DNA of 21,699 bases from JANNRW01 sp031401815. Its GTDB lineage: Bacteria > Desulfobacterota > Desulfuromonadia > Geobacterales > DSM-12255. Numbering within the stretch: position 1 is the first letter of the stretch; each line of letters begins with the position of its first letter. The stretch covers positions 1 to 21,699 of the forward strand of contig JANNRW010000262.1 in assembly GCA_031401815.1 (NCBI GenBank), in the 5' to 3' direction. A program made the position numbers and the translations under genes. The notes under the pieces are model-generated. The model searched no databases. It saw only the letters and a program-made list of their open reading frames with translations, and was not told the DNA's origin. Shown one piece after another: positions 1-7,558 of this stretch.

Positions 1-3000
1 CAATGCGCTCCTTGGTCTTGCCGATTCTGGACAGAACCGTTTGTTTCTTTGTTAAATCTTTGAAGATACTCCCAGATAGCTGGATAATCATTCTGGACAT
101 TTACTCTCGGTATGTTTCCGTAACCATTATGACTATTAATAAGCCATAACCCCGCATATTCAGCTTTGTAGCGCTTGATGTCCCTTCCCCGTAATACTGG
201 TTTAATTATCTCAGTGCTTTTCGGATCCTGAGCTACGAGTCGGTCCTTAACCTCATTTGGTATAATAAACGCTTCGTCCTTACTTGTTTTGATACCATAA
301 TTGAGTGCGACACCCCATTCTTTTAGCGGCACACCCACTTCTTCAATCCGCTTTCTTACGGCATATGCCGGACCGGATGAGATAATCCAGCTCTCTGCAG
401 ATAAATCGCTTAAGGGTACAGCCTTTTTCAGCAAATAATCGGCAAGGTTCGTATCGACCTTGAAATCATTTTCGATGCTGACCGCGAGTAACGGATTTTT
501 TGTTTCCGTCAGGTCCAGTTTTCTAACAACAATAATGTTTGAATTTACCGTCGCAGCTTCAAAAACTTGATGATCGCCAAAATCAATCAACGATTGCGGT
601 GTCGTTACCGTAGCAAAAAACTCTCTCAACTTCTTCCCGTAGTTTGTCCTCATCCACTGATTAGAAGTGATATAGGTCAGCACACCATTCCGCGCCAACA
701 GGTTGAAGCCCCGCTCATAAAAAAGACAGTATATGTCGCCGGTCTTGGCGTAGGTTGTGTACTTCTGCGCTTCCCACTGTTTCTGCACCGGCTGACCGCT
801 GAAGCTCTGAATCTGGATGTATGGCGGGTTGCCGATGACGATATTGAACCCACCACTGCGACCACCCCCAACCCCCTCCTTATCAAGGAGGGGGCTCTCA
901 TTTCTATGGCTTATTGCTCCCCCTCCTATTTTAGGAGGGGGCTGGGGGGGTGGTAAGGTTTTTATGCCGAACATCATTTCCGGATCGAAGAAGGGCGCTG
1001 AGCTGGAAACATCAAAGGGGTTCCAGGCCGCCACCTGATGGGCGGTTGCCTTGCCCCAGTTACTACCCACCAGCGCCTTTTCCAGCGCTTCCCGCTTTAC
1101 CTTCTCCTGCTTGCGCAGCTCCTTCTTGTCCTTGTACTTCCGGGCATAGAAGACCCGCTCCCGCACCTGACGCAGCTCGAATTCCGCCTTCTCAACTGCA
1201 AGGGTGCCAAAGTCATACTGTTTCGGTCGCTCCAGCGCAATCAGGCTGTCAGCGGCGACAAACTTGGTCTCCAGATTCGGCATGGCCAGTATCCCCAGAT
1301 TTGGCCGGGACGGGTCTTTCTTCTGCTCCACAATCAGAGAAATGAAAAAGCGGAGCTTGGCAATCTGCACGGCAATGTTCTGAATATCCACGCCGTAGAT
1401 GCAGTTTTCGATCAGGAAGAGCTTGCGCAGGTAGTCAAGCTCGTGGTGGCTGCTGTCGAAAGACGCTTCGATGTATGCCAGGCGCTCTTCGACGCTTTTC
1501 AGCGCTCCCTCGCGCACTACCTCGTCCCGCATCTCTTCAGCCTTCTTGCGATCTTCCTCGACAATAGCGAGCTGCGCCTGTTTCCATTTGCGGTTGTTGG
1601 GATCCAGTTTCCCCAGGATATGCACCATCCGGTGCAGTATTCCCATGGGGAAAGCGCCGGAACCGCAGGCCGGATCGAGTATCCGGGCGTTGCTGATGGC
1701 TGTTATCAGACGGTCGGTCAGCTCTTCATCGTCGGCAAAGGGGTTGCCGGTGTCCGCGTGGGAGAAGAGGGCGGAAAGCTTGTCCTCTATTATTCCCTCC
1801 CCTTCAAGGGGAGGGTTAGGGTGGGGATGGGTTTGGTCTTCTGGTTGTGCATCACCTTTACCCCATCCCCCTCCCAACCTCCCCCTTGAAGGGGGAGGAG
1901 CAGAAACAGAATCCAAAACCCCCGCCAGATACGCTTTGAGCGATTCATCAACCATATAGTTGACGATCTCGCGGGGAGTATAGAATGAACCGGTCTGGTT
2001 ACGGGCCGTGCTGCGGGTCTCCGGGTTATAGCTTGCCAGGAGGTTCTCGAAGACCTTACCGAGCAGTTCCGGATCGAGGGCGACCTCTTCTTCAAGAGGT
2101 GTGTTTTCGGCAATGGTGAACTTGTAGCTATTCAGAATATCTATCAGGCCGGTGACGGTCTCATGCTTGCCGGAATTGCCGCCGCCAAACTCCTTGCTCA
2201 GGTCAACGTCCTTGATTTCTCCGAAAAAAAGGCTATCGGGTACAATCGGCTGCTTTGAGGCTGTTTTGGAAAAACCGTCGTAGCGGATCTCGCGGTTCTT
2301 ACCTTCGCCGGTCTCTACGTTATCGAGGCATTCGAACAGACCGCCATTTAGAAAAGGAATGTCCGCAAAAAGTTTGAGCGCCGCTTCCGGGTCTTTGAAC
2401 AGGTTCTTGTGGCGATAGACGGTGAAGTTGTTGTAATCGGGATTGACGCTATTGACCTTTTCTTCGGTGATGAAACGGCGACTGCCAGGGGTGTCCCGGT
2501 TCATTTCCGTGTTGAGGGTGGCAAAGAAGAGGTTCTGCAGGATTGCCTTGTAATAAATCCCTTGTAGGGGCGCATGGCATGCGCCCGCCTTTGATTCTGC
2601 CGTTGCATCAGGGCGAACGCCGTTCGCCCCTACAAGAACCGCCCTGATTTTTTCTTCGTTGAACAGCGCCTCCGGAATCAGTCCTTTCTCTTTAATGAAC
2701 CAACAGAATATAAGCCGGGTCAGAAGGCGGATGACGTTGATGGAATTGTTGACCTCTTCGGCCAGCTTGTCGGGGTTGGGAAAGGTAACTGCCTTAACAG
2801 CATAGAGATACCAGTTGAACAGCTCCTTGTAGAACTTCCGGTTGAGCGCCGAGATATCGAGAGTCTTGCGCCAGGCATTGTGCAGGGCGACAAAGGTATC
2901 CACTTTGTAGCGCTGAACCAGGGACGGCAGCGCCAGATCATGCAAAATCTCTATATGCGCCCGGATTGGCTCGGTGACGCTGATATCCTTGATGAGGGTG

Positions 3001-3506
3001 ACTTTATTCTCCAGCACATCGCGGCTCTCATCCCGCTTGTGCAAGCGGCGATCAATGGCGGCAATGGTAAGGCTGTCGCCATAGCGGAAGAGAAGCATTG
3101 ACGGCATGGGGGTAATCTTGTTTATTTCGCGGGTGATTCGAGCCAGGTCAGTTCGACTGTATGACGAACCTTTGAGCTGAATGGCAAGGAACAGGTAGGA
3201 TTCGATAATGCGGTTATCTACCTTGGCTATTGAGAACAGGCCGTTCTGGCGCTTCAGCTCTTCATCGGTTAGCTGGAAGATAATGTCTATGCTCTGCCAT
3301 TCATCCGCCTTGGCAAACTGTTCATTGAACGAGTTCTGGCCGGAGAGGAAGTAGTCCTTAAACCCAGTGAAGGTATTCGGCTCGATCTCGTCGGTCTTGT
3401 CGCTTTCGTAGCCGAGGACGTTCAGCAGCTTCCGGGCGCAATCACGAGGCGCTCCGGTCGAAAACTGTTTCAGGGCATGCTCTATCTGTTGTTTCAGGTC
3501 ACTCAT
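1..3506 (-). CDS. Eco57I-type DNA adenine methyltransferase (partial, C-terminus off window)
   Basis: Read from ATG at 3506 the frame stays open for 1168 codons to base 3, so the stop lies beyond the left edge. It should transfer a methyl group from SAM to adenine N6 in DNA, in the cytoplasm. Visible blocks: an N-terminal region of about 480 residues typical of large Eco57I/type IIG-like methylases; TGSFYTPREI at 505-514; motif I ILDPACGSGAFPMG at 609-622 (SAM binding); motif IV NPPY at 893-896 (catalytic); then RGRDIKRY, which suggests the start of a TaqI-like target-recognition domain cut by the edge. I see no obvious PD-(D/E)XK nuclease at the N-terminus. Three palindromic repeats are translated in frame, at residues about 291-316, 537-571 and 852-882. 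The gene starts 4 nt after the ORF6N stop, with a GAGGGTGAG-like ribosome site, as third gene of the helicase operon. It is probably the modification half of a restriction or defence system. Function is sure at family level; specificity is unknown. Confidence 0.9.
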   Translation of the reverse strand, partial: MSDLKQQIEHALKQFSTGAPRDCARKLLNVLGYESDKTDEIEPNTFTGFKDYFLSGQNSFNEQFAKADEWQSIDIIFQLTDEELKRQNGLFSIAKVDNRIIESYLFLAIQLKGSSYSRTDLARITREINKITPMPSMLLFRYGDSLTIAAIDRRLHKRDESRDVLENKVTLIKDISVTEPIRAHIEILHDLALPSLVQRYKVDTFVALHNAWRKTLDISALNRKFYKELFNWYLYAVKAVTFPNPDKLAEEVNNSINVIRLLTRLIFCWFIKEKGLIPEALFNEEKIRAVLVGANGVRPDATAESKAGACHAPLQGIYYKAILQNLFFATLNTEMNRDTPGSRRFITEEKVNSVNPDYNNFTVYRHKNLFKDPEAALKLFADIPFLNGGLFECLDNVETGEGKNREIRYDGFSKTASKQPIVPDSLFFGEIKDVDLSKEFGGGNSGKHETVTGLIDILNSYKFTIAENTPLEEEVALDPELLGKVFENLLASYNPETRSTARNQTGSFYTPREIVNYMVDESLKAYLAGVLDSVSAPPPSRGRLGGGWGKGDAQPEDQTHPHPNPPLEGEGIIEDKLSALFSHADTGNPFADDEELTDRLITAISNARILDPACGSGAFPMGILHRMVHILGKLDPNNRKWKQAQLAIVEEDRKKAEEMRDEVVREGALKSVEERLAYIEASFDSSHHELDYLRKLFLIENCIYGVDIQNIAVQIAKLRFFISLIVEQKKDPSRPNLGILAMPNLETKFVAADSLIALERPKQYDFGTLAVEKAEFELRQVRERVFYARKYKDKKELRKQEKVKREALEKALVGSNWGKATAHQVAAWNPFDVSSSAPFFDPEMMFGIKTLPPPQPPPKIGGGAISHRNESPLLDKEGVGGGRSGGFNIVIGNPPYIQIQSFSGQPVQKQWEAQKYTTYAKTGDIYCLFYERGFNLLARNGVLTYITSNQWMRTNYGKKLREFFATVTTPQSLIDFGDHQVFEAATVNSNIIVVRKLDLTETKNPLLAVSIENDFKVDTNLADYLLKKAVPLSDLSAESWIISSGPAYAVRKRIEEVGVPLKEWGVALNYGIKTSKDEAFIIPNEVKDRLVAQDPKSTEIIKPVLRGRDIKRYKAEYAGLWLINSHNGYGNIPRVNVQNDYPAIWEYLQRFNKETNGSVQNRQDQGAH
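861..953. repeat. Two-hairpin palindromic element inside methyltransferase gene
   Basis: Two perfect hairpins lie 24 nt apart. The first has 10-bp arms CCCCCTCCTT / AAGGAGGGGG (872-881, 885-894) and the second has arms CCCCCTCCTA / TAGGAGGGGG (919-928, 932-941); each has a 3-nt loop. Imperfect outer repeats of the type ACCACCCCC bound the whole. Read on the minus strand it encodes a Pro/Gly-rich stretch directly before the FNIVIGNPPY motif, without a stop. The architecture is REPIN-like (two inverted REP hairpins). The element appears related to the one at 1795-1898. Confidence 0.85.
1795..1898. repeat. Two-hairpin palindromic element inside methyltransferase gene
   Basis: A perfect hairpin CCCTCCCCTT-C-AAGGGGAGGG (1795-1815) faces a second one, CCTCCCCCTT-G-AAGGGGGAGG (1878-1898). 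The inner flanks (1815-1832 and 1863-1880) also pair with few mismatches, so the whole 104 bp can form one long cruciform. It is read in frame by the methyltransferase as a Pro/Gly-rich insert between the TGSFYTPREI block and motif I. Same family style as the element at 861-953. Confidence 0.88.
2561..2636. repeat. MITE-like palindromic element inside methyltransferase gene
   Basis: A 76-bp unit bounded by perfect 12-bp inverted repeats CTTGTAGGGGCG / CGCCCCTACAAG. It contains two perfect hairpins with 9-bp arms and 1-nt loops: GGGCGCATG-g-CATGCGCCC (2568-2586) and GGGCGAACG-c-CGTTCGCCC (2611-2629). The sequence differs from the CCCTCC-type elements, so it is a separate repeat family. It is translated in frame at residues about 291-316 of the methyltransferase, just before the conserved YYKAILQNLFFATLN block. 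I see no clear target-site duplication. Confidence 0.88.
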
Positions 3507-3510
3507 GGGA

Positions 3511-4032
3511 TTACTCACCCTCTCTGACAAAACCGATCTTTTGTTTCTTAGGCGGATCAGGTGGGGTCATCAACTGCCTGATGGCATCAAATACCAGTTT
3601 GAACTGCTTGTCATACTTCTTTTCAAGATCTTCCAGTTTATGTGACAACTCCTTGTTAGAAGAGATCATTTCGCGAAGTTTTACAAATGCCCGCATAATG
3701 AGGATATTGACTTCGATCGCCCGGTCACTGCTGAGAATGCCGGAGAGCATGGCAACTCCCTGTTCGGTAAATACCAAAGGCTCTTTACGACGACCGCCAT
3801 GAGCAGAACTTGAAGTCGCAATTTGCGACTTCAAGTTCATAAACTCTTGAAATGTAAGCTCAAACATAAAATCTGACGGAAACCGTTTGAGGTTTCTACG
3901 TACCTGCTCATTCAATCTTTTAACTTCGATGCCATACATTTCGGCCAGATCCTGATCCAGCATCACTTTTTGGCCGCGTACCAAAAATATTTTTTGTTCG
4001 ACAATAACTAGCGGAATAATTGGTGTTTCCAT
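3511..4032 (-). CDS. ORF6N-domain DNA-binding protein
   Basis: A 173-residue protein starting METPIIPLVIVE. I chose the ATG at 4032 over one at 4065 because it overlaps the helicase stop as TAATG and has GGAGGAG about 7 nt upstream. It matches the ORF6N family of phage-type DNA-binding proteins along residues ~5-120: IFLVRGQKVMLDQDLAEMYG, LNEQVRRNLKRFPSDFMFEL, LKSQIATSS, HGGRR and FTEQGVAMLSGIL are all present. Residues ~130-160 look like a coiled coil (NKELSHKLEDLEKKYDKQF), and the tail is basic and proline-rich. Position between helicase and methylase, with coupled translation, suggests it serves the same system, perhaps as regulator or DNA-binding accessory. Its own role is not known. A perfect 33-bp palindrome lies within the coding sequence. 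Confidence 0.9.
   Translation of the reverse strand: METPIIPLVIVEQKIFLVRGQKVMLDQDLAEMYGIEVKRLNEQVRRNLKRFPSDFMFELTFQEFMNLKSQIATSSSAHGGRRKEPLVFTEQGVAMLSGILSSDRAIEVNILIMRAFVKLREMISSNKELSHKLEDLEKKYDKQFKLVFDAIRQLMTPPDPPKKQKIGFVREGE
3806..3838. repeat. Perfect 33-bp palindrome within ORF6N coding sequence
   Basis: The arms GAACTTGAAGTCGCAA (3806-3821) and TTGCGACTTCAAGTTC (3823-3838) are exact reverse complements around a single central base. On the coding strand it spells NLKSQIATSS, a conserved motif of the ORF6N family. It could form an mRNA hairpin, or serve as a symmetric protein-binding site, possibly for the ORF6N protein itself. Confidence 0.92.
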
Positions 4033-7000
4033 TACGTATTCTCCTCCAAAACTCCATTTGCCCACTCAAGCGCTTGCTGCTCTCTGTCACTATCTGTAGC
4101 TATCTTGCCGTAGGCAGCGTCAAGGTCATTCTGTGGCGTGCCCTTGATCACCAGCCAGGTAATCAGTTCAAAATCATCGGCACTGTCAACCTGCCTTGCT
4201 TTTCCCACCAGCTTCCCATCACGGCCTGCCAGCAGCCCGCCGATATTCCTTTTCCTGAAAGTCTGCCTGATTGCCTCTACTGCCTTTACTACCAGAACGT
4301 CATAATGGGCCATGTCCGTCCCTTCACAAGTCTGCTGATTGAAAAGGGTGCAGAGGGAATCCAGCGGTGTACTATGACCGGCGGCCAGCAGGCGGAACAG
4401 CTCCAGCACCTGCTTGGCATGGGTGAAGTTGTAGCGCACCTCGCCATCGTCGCGCACATAGACGAGGAAATAGGGCTGCAACGGGTTGACTTTCTGCTCG
4501 GCGATTGCCAGCTTCTTGTCCTCGTCCAGCCGCTGCTCCAGGCAGAAGATGACTCCCGGCTGGATGACGGCATGCCCTGCCGGGGCAGGAACGACGCCAT
4601 AAAGCCCGTAAGGCGCATCCTCCAGCGCCTTACGGTTTGCCTCCAGATAACCCATCAGCTCCATGATGAAGTCGTCGAGGGTAAAGTCGGAGAGCGAAGC
4701 GCCGTCGCTTACATCCTCCATGTCCAGCACTTCGTGTTGCATTCTCTTCAACTGGCGATTGCGGTAGTTCAGGTCTTCGGCGATCAGCTCCTGAATGTTA
4801 TCGTCCTGAAGCAGGTTATCATCGGCGGTCGCAGTCATGTCCACCAGCGCCATACGGGCCTCTACCCGGTCTTTCAGGGAGATGTAGTTGTCAAGGTCTT
4901 TGGTAGGCCAGAAATTGATCAGGTGTACAACCGGATTGCGGCTCCCAATCCGGTCGATCCGACCGAAACGCTGGATGATCCGCACCGGGTTCCAGTGGAT
5001 GTCATAGTTGACCAGAGTGTCGCAGTCTTGCAGGTTTTGGCCTTCCGAAATGCAGTCAGTAGCTATGAGGATATCTATTTCCTCGCCCTGGGGCATGGAA
5101 AGCATTTTGTCGCGATTTTTGGAGCGGGGCGAGAAATTGGTCAGTACCTGGTTGTAATCACTGGAGCCAAAGGTAGTGCGATTCTCTCCGCCACCGGTGA
5201 CCAAGGCACTATTAACCTTCAACTCATCACGAGCCCAGACATGGAGCGCTTCGTACAGGTAAGCTGCGGTATCGGCAAAAGCGGTAAATACGAGAATCTT
5301 GCGGTTAACAGCGCCATCCTTGGTGATGCCGGGGTGGTGACGTACCTTGTCCTCGATCAGTTGCCTGAGGTTCGCCAGCTTTTCGTCCCGCTCTACGGTG
5401 ACCTCTGCGGCAGCCTGCTGAAGTGCCTTGAGCTGTAACCGGTCACTTTCGAGATCAGCCAGCCACTCCGAACACTTCATGTGCTTCAGTTGATACCTTA
5501 TCTTCCTGCCGACCTGCCAGGCATCTTCCAGCTCCGGATCATCGCTGTTCGCAGGGTTCAGCTCGTCCAGGTCTACCACAGCTGGTTCTGGCAAAGCCTG
5601 CTGAAATGCCCGGAGTTTAAGCTGAAGTGTTTCGATTTTTTCGATGGTGCGCCCCATGGAGGTGGCAAAGGAGTGGACAGAGCTTTCCAGCCTCTTCAGA
5701 AAGTTGACCTTCATCATGCCGATCAGGAAACCTTCCCGCTTTTCCTGGGAAAAGTTCTTTGTTTCATCTTTTTCGTACTCGGCTTTAAACTCCTCCAACA
5801 CATACAGAGAGGGCTTGAACAGGGAGAGTCGATAGTTCTGAATGTCCTGATTCAATTGGTCATATGTCATGAATTTTTTGGACAGATCAATGCCGGGATA
5901 TACCGGCAGAGCCTTACGCTTCGGGAATTCGCCGATTTCCAGCATATCCTTTTTGTAAAACCGCTGAATCTGTTTACGGGAGCGAGCAATGGTGAGGGCA
6001 TCGAGGAGTTTGAAAAAAGATGAGTCGAGTTTCTCCTGAAGCTTTAATACATCGCGCGCCCCGGCTTGACCGGCCCAGTGGCTGAAAGTCCGTTGTGCGG
6101 TTGTCAGGGTGTCAGCCAGGCTCCTGATTCCAAGGGTTTCGCCGAATGAAGCATCATTGCCACCAGTGATGAAGGAGAACTGGTTGCGCAAGTCAGTCAG
6201 GTTATTGTTAACCGGTGTCGCTGAGAGCATAAGGACTTTTGTGCAGACATCGCTCTGTTCCCGCCCACGGATTATGTCTTCCATGAGCCGCTCATAGCGG
6301 CTTTTGCGGATGATATTCCCTTCTTCATCCCGCTTGCCTTTGGTGTTGTTGCGGAAGTTGTGGGATTCATCGATGACTACCAGATCAAACCGATCCCAGG
6401 CGATGGTTGCCAGGTTCTCATTGCCCACGGTGCCACTGTCACGGCTCAAGTCTGTATGGGAAAGCACGGTAAAGCGGAAGCGGTCTTCGATAAGCGGGTT
6501 CAGGTCGCTGGTTGCCAGATAGGTTGTCCAGTTTTCCCGCAGTTTCTTGGGACAAAGTACCAGTACATTGGCTTTACGCAGCTCAAAATACTTGATGACT
6601 GCCAACGCCTCAAAGGTTTTCCCTAAACCGACGCTATCAGCAATGATACAGCCATTGTGAGCCTCAATCTTGTTGATGGCACTGACGACTCCACGCCGCT
6701 GAAACTCGAACAACATGCCCCATATCCGCGTGTCCTTGATATGACTGCTCTCATCGAACAGACCGCCCTGATCCTGTTCAAGAATCTTGTGGTAAAAGAG
6801 GTGAAAGAGAGTTTTGAAGTAGATGAACTGCGGTGAGTGATCTGCATAGAGCTGGGCAAGGTAGGTGAGGACATCCTGCTTAACGTCCTCCACCAGCTCT
6901 TCGTTATTCCAGATTTCATCAAACCATGCTTTTAATTCATTCCGGTCGCGGTCATCGGCAACTTCGAGATTCAGTTCGATATTCGGATTTGCCCCATAGC

Positions 7001-7433
7001 CCAGACCACTGACAGTGAAATTGGAACTGCCGACCAGAGCCTTTTTTCTGCCATCGTCGTCTATGTGATACATCTTGCCGTGGAGGAGGTTGGCCTGTTT
7101 GATTGACCTGATATTCACCTTGTCGGTGATCCATTTATAGCACTCGTCAGCCAGACATTTCTGTTGAAGTTGGTTGCCAAGGGACAGCTTTTCATCTTCG
7201 ATCTTGAACGCCTTCTTGTCGGTTCGATCTGGATCGAGGCTTTTTACAAAGCGTGGTTCGCCAAAGAGGAAATTGAGATGGTCGATCTTGTGGAGGTGAT
7301 CTTTCAGTTTTTCGTAGGCATAAATGGTGAAATAGGCAGAGACGATGGAGAGCGTAGAGTCATCTTTGATGCACTCCTTCAGGAACTCCCCGACCTTGCC
7401 GCGTGAGCGGTTATCTTTGATGGATGATTGCAT
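4032..7433 (-). CDS. PLD-nuclease-like / SNF2-HepA family helicase fusion
   Basis: A 1133-residue cytoplasmic protein with two parts. Residues ~1-170 form a phospholipase-D-like domain with one complete HKD half-site: H118-G-K120-x4-D125, followed by GSSNFT (135-140). Such domains usually dimerise to make an active nuclease. Residues ~240-850 form a superfamily-2 helicase of the SNF2/HepA type: Walker A ADSVGLGKT (265-273), DESH box (355-358), SATP (404-407), ATDCISEGQNLQ near 785-800, and motif VI QRFGRIDRIGS near 821-831. The C-terminal ~280 residues are not recognised. It is the first gene of the operon and ends in a TAATG overlap with the ORF6N gene. By context it is the ATP-driven DNA translocase and possible nuclease of a methylase-linked defence system. 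Domain identity is firm; nuclease activity and defence role are inferred. Confidence 0.93.
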   Translation of the reverse strand: MQSSIKDNRSRGKVGEFLKECIKDDSTLSIVSAYFTIYAYEKLKDHLHKIDHLNFLFGEPRFVKSLDPDRTDKKAFKIEDEKLSLGNQLQQKCLADECYKWITDKVNIRSIKQANLLHGKMYHIDDDGRKKALVGSSNFTVSGLGYGANPNIELNLEVADDRDRNELKAWFDEIWNNEELVEDVKQDVLTYLAQLYADHSPQFIYFKTLFHLFYHKILEQDQGGLFDESSHIKDTRIWGMLFEFQRRGVVSAINKIEAHNGCIIADSVGLGKTFEALAVIKYFELRKANVLVLCPKKLRENWTTYLATSDLNPLIEDRFRFTVLSHTDLSRDSGTVGNENLATIAWDRFDLVVIDESHNFRNNTKGKRDEEGNIIRKSRYERLMEDIIRGREQSDVCTKVLMLSATPVNNNLTDLRNQFSFITGGNDASFGETLGIRSLADTLTTAQRTFSHWAGQAGARDVLKLQEKLDSSFFKLLDALTIARSRKQIQRFYKKDMLEIGEFPKRKALPVYPGIDLSKKFMTYDQLNQDIQNYRLSLFKPSLYVLEEFKAEYEKDETKNFSQEKREGFLIGMMKVNFLKRLESSVHSFATSMGRTIEKIETLQLKLRAFQQALPEPAVVDLDELNPANSDDPELEDAWQVGRKIRYQLKHMKCSEWLADLESDRLQLKALQQAAAEVTVERDEKLANLRQLIEDKVRHHPGITKDGAVNRKILVFTAFADTAAYLYEALHVWARDELKVNSALVTGGGENRTTFGSSDYNQVLTNFSPRSKNRDKMLSMPQGEEIDILIATDCISEGQNLQDCDTLVNYDIHWNPVRIIQRFGRIDRIGSRNPVVHLINFWPTKDLDNYISLKDRVEARMALVDMTATADDNLLQDDNIQELIAEDLNYRNRQLKRMQHEVLDMEDVSDGASLSDFTLDDFIMELMGYLEANRKALEDAPYGLYGVVPAPAGHAVIQPGVIFCLEQRLDEDKKLAIAEQKVNPLQPYFLVYVRDDGEVRYNFTHAKQVLELFRLLAAGHSTPLDSLCTLFNQQTCEGTDMAHYDVLVVKAVEAIRQTFRKRNIGGLLAGRDGKLVGKARQVDSADDFELITWLVIKGTPQNDLDAAYGKIATDSDREQQALEWANGVLEENT

Positions 7434-7493
7434 GGGTTAAGCCCCGATAATTGTAATGCTGTGTTATAGCAAAACCCCGGATTAATTACCATA

Positions 7494-7525
7494 TAAACAA
7501 AAAGAGCGGCATCGCTGCCGCTCTT
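7494..7525 (-). terminator. Rho-independent terminator of clpB
   Basis: A perfect 10-bp stem AAGAGCGGCA / TGCCGCTCTT (7502-7511, 7516-7525) has a 4-nt loop. On the minus strand it is followed by TTTTTGTTTAT. It lies 33 nt past the clpB stop and separates clpB from the helicase operon that follows in the same direction. Confidence 0.9.
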
Positions 7526-7558
7526 GCAAATGACCCAGTCATCAGAATAATAATGTCG

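Noticed and set aside
1790..1900. Repeat elements as evidence of a broken methyltransferase
   Set aside because: I read the frame codon by codon through all three elements; no stop or shift appears, and motifs on both sides are in the same frame.
567..2113. Several open frames on both strands within 567-2113
   Set aside because: They are shadows of the large methyltransferase, whose frame is continuous through the region and carries conserved motifs.
861..2636. CRISPR array
   Set aside because: The repeats are few, palindromic, of different families and not regularly spaced.
4020..5438. A 472-codon open frame on the plus strand
   Set aside because: It lies wholly antisense to the helicase, whose motifs are clear; its translation shows no family and is a codon-bias shadow.
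7434..7500. Promoter for the helicase operon
   Set aside because: TATAAC and TACAAT words are present but no -35 at proper spacing; a promoter is expected here but I cannot place it.
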